This document shows, piece after piece, positions 1 through 4,453 of a stretch of DNA of 6,154 nt. Within the stretch, counting starts at the first letter, position 1; every line of letters begins with the position of its first letter. Both the position numbers and the translations under genes were made by a program. This stretch comes from Thermodesulfovibrionales bacterium (GTDB taxonomy: Bacteria > Nitrospirota > Thermodesulfovibrionia > Thermodesulfovibrionales > SM23-35): assembly GCA_020062205.1 (NCBI GenBank), contig JAGUWT010000049.1, positions 1 through 6,154 on the forward strand, given 5' to 3'. The notes below the pieces were generated by a model. The model saw only the letters and a list, made by a program, of their open reading frames with translations, was not told where the DNA came from and ran no database searches.

Positions 1-227
1 CAATTTTTGATGACATAAAAGATCAAACCTTCTTTTACTTTGTCCATTCTTACTATGTTGTACCAGATGACAAGGATATAGTTTCAACTACAACTGATTA
101 CGGAATAGACTTCACTTCTATGGTCTGGAAGGATAACATCCTTGCAACCCAGTTTCACCCTGAAAAGAGTCAGGAATATGGTTTGAGGATTTTGAAAGGT
201 TTTGGCAATTTCGTGAAAAAGTCTTGA
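1..227 (+). CDS. hisH: Imidazole glycerol phosphate synthase, glutamine amidotransferase subunit HisH (C-terminal part)
   Basis: Only the last 74 codons are present, read from base 3 to the TGA at 225-227; the start lies to the left of the window. HisH is the class I glutaminase subunit that hydrolyses glutamine and passes ammonia to HisF in histidine biosynthesis, in the cytoplasm. The fragment shows the family's C-terminal signature: FYFVHSYYV near its start, then ATQFHPEKSQ, which carries the His and Glu of the Cys-His-Glu triad (His codon at 156-158), followed by the usual closing helix (GLRILKGFGNFVKKS). The nucleophile Cys would be upstream and cannot be checked. The gene converges on folK and is probably the end of, or inside, a his operon to the left. 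Identification is by recognised motifs; another class I amidotransferase is possible but fits the VHSYY segment less well. Confidence 0.9.
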   Translation, partial: IFDDIKDQTFFYFVHSYYVVPDDKDIVSTTTDYGIDFTSMVWKDNILATQFHPEKSQEYGLRILKGFGNFVKKS

Positions 228-248
228 ACCACAAAGGACACAGAGAAA
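227..248 (+). repeat. CACAGAG-type intergenic repeat, copy 1
   Basis: AACCACAAAGGACACAGAGA begins on the last base of the hisH stop codon. It matches copy 2 (AACCACAGAGGTCACAGAGA, from 286) apart from two substitutions. Dispersed repeats of this AACCACAGAGG-CACAGAG type are a familiar sight in intergenic regions of environmental bacterial genomes; their function is not known to me. Confidence 0.6.
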
Positions 249-283
249 TATATTGATAATAAAAGAAAAAATTTCAAAAGACA

Positions 284-371
284 TTAACCACAGAGGTCAC
301 AGAGAACACAGAGAAAAAGTTAATCTTGCATGAAAATTTATTCTTAAATTCTCAGTGTCTCTGTGGTTTAT
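284..371. repeat. CACAGAG-type repeats, copies 2 and 3, forming an inverted pair
   Basis: Copy 2 (284-317, + orientation) reads TTAACCACAGAGGTCACAGA and continues with a second CACAGAG unit. Copy 3 (347-371) is inverted and reads TAAACCACAGAGACACTGAG on the - strand. The arms AACCACAGAG (286-295) and CTCTGTGGTT (359-368) are perfectly complementary over 10 bp around a loop of about 63 nt. The pair fills the gap between the convergent hisH and folK genes, and copy 3 includes the folK stop codon (TAA, 368-370). It could form a bidirectional 3' stem, but there is no adjacent U-run, so I do not call a terminator. Confidence 0.6.
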
Positions 372-832
372 TTGAAGGTATTTTTCGCATTTATCAACTC
401 TTTAATCGTTTTCCCCAGCAGCGGATGTTTCTTGTCTGGTGCAATCTCGCAGAGGGGTTTCAGAACAAAATCACGCTCATGCATAAAAGTGTGCGGAATC
501 CTTAAATAATCTTTATCCAAAATAATATCATCAAAGAGAAGAATATCAAGGTCAATAATACGGGAGCCCCATCGAAATGATTCCTCTCTACCAACCTCCT
601 TCTCAATATCCTTTAATGTCTTTAAAAGCTCCTCCGGCTCAAGTTCTGTCTCTATTTCTATTGCCATGTTTATAAATTTCGGCTGATCCTTTACGCCCCA
701 CGGCTCAGTCTCATAGAGAGAAGACCGCTTTCTCACGACGATTCCTTTGTTTTCAAGAAGTTCTATTGCTTTTAGACAATTTTCTTCTCTATTTCCGAGG
801 TTAGAACCAATGCCAATATATGCGATAGACAT
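368..832 (-). CDS. folK: 2-amino-4-hydroxy-6-hydroxymethyldihydropteridine pyrophosphokinase (HPPK)
   Basis: This 154-residue cytoplasmic enzyme transfers pyrophosphate from ATP to 6-hydroxymethyl-7,8-dihydropterin, the step before dihydropteroate synthase in folate synthesis. Length is typical for a stand-alone HPPK. Visible motifs in order are GIGSNLGNR (7-15), the pterin-side YETEPWG (40-46), RWGSRIIDLDILLF (87-100) with the two Mg-binding aspartates D94 and D96, and IPHTFMHERDFVL (112-124). The usual WGPRT is WGSRI here, a mild variation. The start is ATG at 830-832, with a weak AGG in TTAGGTAAGAG just upstream. It lies 62 bp downstream of dapL on the same strand with no terminator between, so the two are likely co-transcribed, although their pathways are unrelated. 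The TAA stop falls inside an intergenic repeat. The usual partners folP or folB are not in this window. Confidence 0.95.
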   Translation of the reverse strand: MSIAYIGIGSNLGNREENCLKAIELLENKGIVVRKRSSLYETEPWGVKDQPKFINMAIEIETELEPEELLKTLKDIEKEVGREESFRWGSRIIDLDILLFDDIILDKDYLRIPHTFMHERDFVLKPLCEIAPDKKHPLLGKTIKELINAKNTFK

Positions 833-894
833 CTCTTACCTAAATACTATAAATATTCAGACATACACAGGCAGGGCATGAGTTTCGATTAGAG

Positions 895-2070
895 TTAAAG
901 AACCTTCTCAATCCTCTCCACTGCTTCTTTAATCCTATCCACAGATGCTGTTAAGGCAAATCTGATGTAGCCTTCCCCTGGCTCTCCAAAACCATTTCCA
1001 GGGGTTCCCAAGACACCTGCCTTTTCAAGGAGATGTACAACAAATCCTGAGGAATCAAAGCGAGATGGTACCCTTGCCCAAAGATAGAATGTTGCCTCAG
1101 GCTTAATCAGATGAAGGCCGAGGTTTTTAAGTCCTTCATAAAATACATTCCTTCTATCCTGATATATGCTCCTTATCCCTGAAAGTACTTCATCATCAGT
1201 ATCAAGGGCAACTATGCCAGCCTCCTGGATTGCTTGGAAAACACCGGAATCAAGGTTTGTCTTTATCTTACCAAGCCCTTCCAAGACCGCCTTATTGCCA
1301 ACCGCAAAACCAATCCTCCAGCCTGTCATGTTATAGGTTTTGGAAAGGGAATGAAACTCAATACCCACTTCCTTGGCTCCATCAACTTCCATGAAACTCA
1401 GAGGCTTTTTGTCATCATAATAAACTTCCGAGTAAGCTGCATCATGGCATATGATGATATTGTATTTCTGTGCAATATGTACTACATCTTCATAAAATTT
1501 CCTGTGGGCAACTACAGATGTAGGATTGTTTGGATAATTTATGAACATCAATTTTGCCTTTTGCAGTATGTTCTCTGGAATGACGGAAAAATCAGGGAGA
1601 AAATTGTTTGACTCAGTAAGTGGCATGAAATAGCTCTCACCACCGGCAAATAATGTTCCTACATGATATACAGGATAGCCTGGTGTGGGAACAAGTACCA
1701 CATCTCCTGGATTCACAAACGCTAATGGGATATGACCTATCCCCTCTTTTGAACCAATTAAAGAGAGCACCTCTGTCTGAGGGTCAAGTGTCACATGAAA
1801 TCTTTTCCTGTACCATCTTGAGACTGCCTCTCTGTAAGAAAGCATGCCCTCATATGATGGATAACGATGATGTGCAGGGTTTTCAACAGCATCTTTCATT
1901 GCATTAACTATATGTGATGGCGTGGGGATATCCGGGTCACCAATACTCAGATCAATGAGGTCAGTGCCTTTTCCTTTCTCTTTCTGTTTCATTTTATCAA
2001 TAGTTGCAAAAAGATAGGGTGGGAGATGCTTCAGGCGTAAAGCAAGATCAACAGAAACACTCTTCTTCAA
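895..2070 (-). CDS. dapL: LL-diaminopimelate aminotransferase
   Basis: This 391-residue PLP-dependent fold-type I aminotransferase has the features of DapL, which converts tetrahydrodipicolinate and glutamate directly to LL-diaminopimelate, bypassing DapD/DapC/DapE in lysine and peptidoglycan synthesis. Visible residues include LSIGDPDIPTP (41-51), the substrate-side Y70 in RYPSYEG, the cofactor loop GSKEGI (106-111), NYPNNPT (178-184), D210 and Y213 of HDAAYSEVYYD, the Schiff-base lysine K244 in SLSKTYNMTGWRIGF, W251/R252 in the phosphate-side region, and R370 in GYIRFALT, which should bind the substrate carboxylate. KTNLDSGVFQAIQEAG and GTPGNGFGEPGEGYIR favour bacterial-type DapL over a generic AspC-like enzyme; a broad-specificity aminotransferase remains possible. 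The start is TTG at 2068-2070, chosen because AGGAGG lies 5 nt upstream and translation gives MKKSVSV. It is the first gene of a probable dapL-folK transcript. Confidence 0.88.
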   Translation of the reverse strand: MKKSVSVDLALRLKHLPPYLFATIDKMKQKEKGKGTDLIDLSIGDPDIPTPSHIVNAMKDAVENPAHHRYPSYEGMLSYREAVSRWYRKRFHVTLDPQTEVLSLIGSKEGIGHIPLAFVNPGDVVLVPTPGYPVYHVGTLFAGGESYFMPLTESNNFLPDFSVIPENILQKAKLMFINYPNNPTSVVAHRKFYEDVVHIAQKYNIIICHDAAYSEVYYDDKKPLSFMEVDGAKEVGIEFHSLSKTYNMTGWRIGFAVGNKAVLEGLGKIKTNLDSGVFQAIQEAGIVALDTDDEVLSGIRSIYQDRRNVFYEGLKNLGLHLIKPEATFYLWARVPSRFDSSGFVVHLLEKAGVLGTPGNGFGEPGEGYIRFALTASVDRIKEAVERIEKVL

Positions 2071-2100
2071 GATTACCTCCTGATTTTTCTGACTATTATA
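2071..2100 (-). promoter_or_regulatory. dapL promoter -10 element and Shine-Dalgarno
   Basis: On the - strand a perfect TATAAT lies at 2095-2100. AGGAGGT follows at 2075-2081, 5 nt from the TTG start, so the leader would be only about 18 nt (start predicted near 2088). The -35 region is poor (around 2118-2125, TACACA at 19 bp spacing) and lies at the edge of the adjacent REP-like element. The strong Shine-Dalgarno decides the TTG start. Confidence 0.6.
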
Positions 2101-2121
2101 TACTAAATGCTATCTTACGTG

Positions 2122-2200
2122 TGTAGCCGCAACCTTTAGGTTGCGTTGTTTTAAACAATTTTTAAATCACCTTGATCGCAGGCTAAAGCCTGCGGCTACA
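2122..2200. repeat. Inverted pair of REP-like hairpins (BIME-like element)
   Basis: Two similar units face each other. The left unit starts TGTAGC and folds as CGCAACC-TTTA-GGTTGCG (2128-2145). The right unit, read on the - strand, also starts TGTAGC and folds as CGCAGGC-TTTA-GCCTGCG (2194-2177). The outer ends TGTAGCCGC (2122-2130) and GCGGCTACA (2192-2200) are exact inverted repeats, so the whole 79 bp can also fold as one long stem. A GTAG foot before a hairpin is the classic feature of REP sequences mobilised by RAYT (TnpA-REP) transposases; no transposase is present in this window. The stretch from 2201 to 2265 holds nothing else I can recognise. Confidence 0.75.
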
Positions 2201-2265
2201 TAAAGGCATTATAATATCTTTTAATATCGTTCAGGATTTAGTGGTTATAATTTAGGATTCCACAG

Positions 2266-2292
2266 TTTTTCTCTGTGCTTTCAGTGGTTTAA
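2266..2292 (-). repeat. CACAGAG-type intergenic repeat, degenerate copy 4
   Basis: On the - strand this reads AAACCACTGAAAGCACAGAG followed by AAAAA. It keeps the AACCAC head and the CACAGAGAAAAA tail of copy 2 with changes between them. It has no inverted partner here, so it looks like an eroded remnant. Confidence 0.45.
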
Positions 2293-2322
2293 ATTTTAAA
2301 AAGGACTTTTCGGTAGATTTTT

Positions 2323-2344
2323 GCGGGGGGAGCAAGCCCCCCGC
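2323..2344 (-). terminator. GC-rich hairpin after the secreted-protein gene, possible terminator or 3' stabiliser
   Basis: GCGGGGGG (2323-2330) and CCCCCCGC (2337-2344) form a perfect 8-bp stem with a 6-nt loop. It starts 17 nt downstream of the stop codon of the exported-protein gene. On the - strand it is followed by AAAAA rather than a U-run; the nearest U-run (UUUUU) is about 18 nt further on. It is therefore not a textbook intrinsic terminator and may instead protect the mRNA 3' end. Confidence 0.5.
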
Positions 2345-2361
2345 TTGAGGATTGTGTGAAA

Positions 2362-2769
2362 TTATTTCTTCTCAGCCGGTTTTGCAGGCTCAGCCTTCTT
2401 CTCTGCTGGAGCGGCCTTCTTTTGAGCGACCTTCTTTACTGATTTAGCAGTATTCTTGTCGTCTGCCGTGGTGTATTTTACAACAACCTTATCGCCAGCC
2501 TTACAGTCTTTCATCATCTTCTCGTCAACAGCTATAACAACATCACCCTTTTTACCTTTTACGGTAATGGTCTTTGCTGCTGCATCAACTGCTGTAACCT
2601 CACCTGTAACCTGGGTAATCTTTGCTGGGGCCTTTTTCTCTGCCGGAGCTGCTTTCTTCTCTGCAGGGGCAGGAGCTGGTGCTGCCTTCTTCTCCTCTGC
2701 TGCGAAGGAAACAGATGCGACTGCAAATACAAAGAGAACTGCTACGATAAGAGCTAATGCTTTCTTCAT
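2362..2769 (-). CDS. Small exported Lys/Ala/Pro-rich protein with a beta-rich core domain
   Basis: The 135-residue product is not one I can name. Residues 1-23 form a clear Sec signal peptide: MKK, a hydrophobic core (ALALIVAVLFVFAVASV), then SFA with cleavage near A23/A24, so the protein should reach the periplasm or beyond. Residues 24-50 are a flexible tail of PAEKKA-type repeats. Residues 51-115 form a compact beta-rich core (ITQVTGEVTAVDAAAKTITV at its start, AGDKVVVKYT later) resembling DUF5666-like small secreted domains. Residues 116-135 are a second PAEKK-rich tail. It has one Cys (C89) and no histidine, so a classical metal-binding cluster is absent. The mature protein is strongly basic, which suggests binding to an anionic partner such as cell wall polymer, lipid or nucleic acid; that is inference. 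A sigma-54 promoter lies upstream and a very strong ribosome binding site precedes the ATG, so expression is probably regulated and high. Confidence 0.85.
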   Translation of the reverse strand: MKKALALIVAVLFVFAVASVSFAAEEKKAAPAPAPAEKKAAPAEKKAPAKITQVTGEVTAVDAAAKTITVKGKKGDVVIAVDEKMMKDCKAGDKVVVKYTTADDKNTAKSVKKVAQKKAAPAEKKAEPAKPAEKK

Positions 2770-2773
2770 TCAA

Positions 2774-2787
2774 ATCACCTCCTTTCT
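2774..2787 (-). promoter_or_regulatory. Extended Shine-Dalgarno of the exported-protein gene
   Basis: On the - strand AGAAAGGAGGTGAT is complementary over all 14 nt to the usual bacterial 16S rRNA 3' tail (ATCACCTCCTTTCT). The core AGGAGG ends about 9 nt from the ATG at 2767-2769. This fixes the start and suggests very efficient initiation. Confidence 0.85.
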
Positions 2788-2837
2788 TTATAAAATTTAT
2801 TCTTTTTAAACAATCCTTCTCCAAAAGTATATAAGTA

Positions 2838-2853
2838 AGCAATAAACATGCCA
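2838..2853 (-). promoter_or_regulatory. Sigma-54 (RpoN) -24/-12 promoter for the exported-protein gene
   Basis: The - strand reads TGGCATGTTTATTGCT, against the consensus TGGCACG-N4-TTGCW, with a single mismatch (C to T). The invariant GG (2851-2852) and GC (2839-2840) are separated by exactly 10 bp, as sigma-54 requires. Transcription should start near 2827, giving a leader of about 58 nt before the ATG at 2769. The gene for an NtrC-type sigma-54 activator ends only about 60 bp upstream. An overlapping sigma-70 reading (ATGGCA, 17 bp, TATACT) is weaker in the -35 but cannot be excluded. Confidence 0.75.
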
Positions 2854-2895
2854 TATCTTCATACTCATAAAAATAGAGGTCTAAACAGCTCACAT

Positions 2896-2928
2896 ATACT
2901 TTCCCTCTCCCCTTTTAGGGAATAGTAT
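2896..2928. promoter_or_regulatory. Dyad upstream of the sigma-54 promoter, candidate enhancer (UAS)
   Basis: ATACTTTCCCT (2896-2906) and AGGGAATAGTAT (2917-2928) are inverted repeats that match except for one extra base in the right arm, around a 10-nt centre. The midpoint near 2912 is about 85 bp upstream of the predicted sigma-54 start, a usual place for an NtrC-family activator site. It overlaps the stop codon of the regulator gene (2915-2917). As RNA it could also fold as a stem after the regulator transcript, but no U-run follows. Confidence 0.5.
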
Positions 2929-4291
2929 CCTCTTTTGGGGTATCGAGGTTGAACTTTTCCCATCGGTAACAGAATGTTTTATAGCTCATACCAAGGAGTT
3001 TCGCAGCCTTTGTCGCAATACCGTTCGATTTCAACATTGCCTTTTTCAAGAGTTCTTTTTCGAGTATTTCAAAATCTATCCCTTCGTCTGGAAGGTCAAA
3101 ATCGTGGATGTCACTCCTGTGTGAAAGTCGTAGTTCACTCTTTATGTCCTTAAGGTGTATAAAAGGAGATTCGCACATAATAACTGCACGTTCGACAACT
3201 GACTCAAGTTGTCTGATATTTCCCGGCCAGTGGTATTCGATAAGTGCCTTAATTGCTTTTTCTTCTATCCCTTTTATCCTTTTCCCAAATTCCTGATTAT
3301 ATTTCTTGATAAAAAAAACAACCAGTTCGGGTATGTCTTCCTTTCTCTCACGGAGTGGAGGAAGTTCAATAGTGATAACCTTCAGCCGATAATAGAGGTC
3401 TTCTCGAAAGTTCTTCTTTGATATTTCTTCCTCAATGTCTTTGTTTGTTGCCGCAATGATTCTGACATCTACCTTGTTAGATTCGCGGCTACCAATTCTT
3501 CTAATCTCTTTATCCTGAAGTACTCTGAGGATCTTGGATTGTGTTAAAGCAGGGAGGTCACCAATCTCGTCAAGGAATATGGTGCCACCATTTGCAGCCT
3601 CAAAAAGTCCTATACTCCTCGATGTTGCACCTGTGAAAGAACCTGGTTCATAACCAAAAAGTTCACTTTCAATAAGGTTTTCAGGAATGGCAGCGCAATT
3701 TACAGCAATAAATGGCTTCGTTTTCCTTTGGCTGTTATAGTGGATTGCCCTTGCCACAAGTTCCTTACCCGTACCACTTTCCCCAAGGATAAGGACAGTT
3801 GCAGAACTCGAAGATATCTTTTTCATTATCTCAACTGCTTCTTGCATCTTCTTAGAACTGCCGATAATGCCTTCTATGCTGAATCTGTCATACAATGCCC
3901 TTTGAAGTTGTATATTTTCTTTTAAAAGATTAGAACGCTCAACAGCTCTCTTAACTGTCAATAACAGAGTATCTTTATTCAGTGGTTTCGTGAGATAATC
4001 AAATGCACCTTTTCTAATAGCCTCCACAGCCGAGGATATCGTGCCATATGCTGTCATGACAACCACTGACGGCTCAAAAGGTTCCCTCGGGATGGATTCG
4101 ATAAATTCGATACCGTCCATACCTTCCATCTTGAGGTCAGTGAGAACAACATCAGGTCTGAACTTCTTCACAATCTTCAGTCCTTCCTCCCCCGATGAAG
4201 CAGTATGCGTCTCATGTCCTTCATCATCAAGTATGGTCTTAAGGATATTTCTTTGAAGGGGTTCATCGTCTACAACAAGTACAACAGCCAA
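2915..4291 (-). CDS. NtrC-family sigma-54-dependent response regulator
   Basis: This 458-residue cytoplasmic activator has the complete three-domain layout. Receiver domain, about 1-118: acidic pair D8/D9, phospho-acceptor D52 in VLTDLKM, T80 and K102. AAA+ sigma-54 interaction domain, about 140-375: Walker A GESGTGKE (170-177), the sigma-54 contact loop GSFTGA (217-222), Walker B GGTIFLDE (235-242), arginine-finger region FREDLYYRL with R296 and R302, and sensor II in WPGNIRQL with R360. A Fis-type helix-turn-helix closes it (about 405-446; ATKAAKLLGMSYKTFCYRW). The contact loop is GSFTGA, not the usual GAFTGA. The start is TTG at 4289-4291, supported by AGGGAG 7 nt upstream and by the receiver domain starting at once (AVVLVVDDE). 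It follows the kinase gene on the same strand after 162 bp, and its likely target promoter lies just past its 3' end. Confidence 0.95.
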   Translation of the reverse strand: MAVVLVVDDEPLQRNILKTILDDEGHETHTASSGEEGLKIVKKFRPDVVLTDLKMEGMDGIEFIESIPREPFEPSVVVMTAYGTISSAVEAIRKGAFDYLTKPLNKDTLLLTVKRAVERSNLLKENIQLQRALYDRFSIEGIIGSSKKMQEAVEIMKKISSSSATVLILGESGTGKELVARAIHYNSQRKTKPFIAVNCAAIPENLIESELFGYEPGSFTGATSRSIGLFEAANGGTIFLDEIGDLPALTQSKILRVLQDKEIRRIGSRESNKVDVRIIAATNKDIEEEISKKNFREDLYYRLKVITIELPPLRERKEDIPELVVFFIKKYNQEFGKRIKGIEEKAIKALIEYHWPGNIRQLESVVERAVIMCESPFIHLKDIKSELRLSHRSDIHDFDLPDEGIDFEILEKELLKKAMLKSNGIATKAAKLLGMSYKTFCYRWEKFNLDTPKEDTIP

Positions 4292-4298
4292 TGTATTA

Positions 4299-4304
4299 CT
4301 CCCT
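4299..4304 (-). promoter_or_regulatory. Shine-Dalgarno supporting the TTG start of the response regulator
   Basis: AGGGAG on the - strand lies 7 nt upstream of TTG at 4289-4291. No ATG in a plausible position precedes the receiver domain, so the TTG is the chosen start. Confidence 0.65.
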
Positions 4305-4316
4305 AAAGTCGTCTTT

Positions 4317-4425
4317 TGTCATTGCGAGTGAAACGAAGCAATCTCAAATCCTATAAAGAGAAAAACCTGTGAACAATTAAAGTAAACATGAAGATTGCTT
4401 CGTCGCTCCGCTCATCGCAATGACA
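4317..4425. repeat. Inverted CATTGCGA...GAAGCAATC element between kinase and regulator genes (MITE-like)
   Basis: The left arm (4317-4344) begins TGTCATTGCGA and ends CGAAGCAATCT. The right arm (4392-4425), read on the - strand, has the same 11-base beginning and the same 11-base end, with a 6-base longer and diverged middle. Each arm also carries short internal complementary ends (ATTGC...GCAAT). The 109-bp element has a unique, AT-rich centre of 47 bp and no coding capacity. Repeats of the CATTGCGAGCGAAGCGAAGCAATC type are widely seen between genes in environmental bacteria. Here it lies inside a probable operon, so it should be transcribed as a long stem-loop. Confidence 0.75.
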
Positions 4426-4453
4426 CCTGAAGTATAAACACATAAATGTTCTC

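Noticed and set aside
84..284. A 66-codon - strand frame opposite hisH
   Set aside because: It is antisense to the conserved HisH C-terminus and ends in no recognisable protein; the hisH reading explains the bases.
284..320. Short CACAGAG units as a CRISPR or tandem array
   Set aside because: Units are about 7-10 bp, with no regular spacers and only a few copies; the pattern fits a dispersed intergenic repeat.
833..894. A separate promoter or terminator between dapL and folK
   Set aside because: The 62-bp gap shows no stem with a U-run and no convincing -35/-10 pair, so co-transcription is the simpler reading.
2071..2361. Lysine riboswitch or other leader RNA upstream of dapL
   Set aside because: The predicted leader is only about 18 nt, and the upstream sequence is explained by REP-like hairpins; no conserved aptamer pattern is visible.
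2456..2809. A + strand open frame opposite the exported-protein gene
   Set aside because: It is an antisense shadow of the Ala/Lys-rich coding sequence, giving a low-complexity hydrophobic translation without a start signal.
2826..2854. Sigma-70 promoter (ATGGCA, 17 bp, TATACT) for the exported-protein gene
   Set aside because: It overlaps the sigma-54 site; the -35 matches only 4 of 6 bases, while the sigma-54 elements match nearly completely and fit the adjacent activator. Kept only as an alternative.
2600..2893. A 97-codon open frame on the - strand overlapping the exported-protein gene and its leader
   Set aside because: Its downstream half is the exported-protein gene in another frame (low-complexity Ser-rich translation), it runs through the sigma-54 promoter, and it has no proper ribosome binding site.
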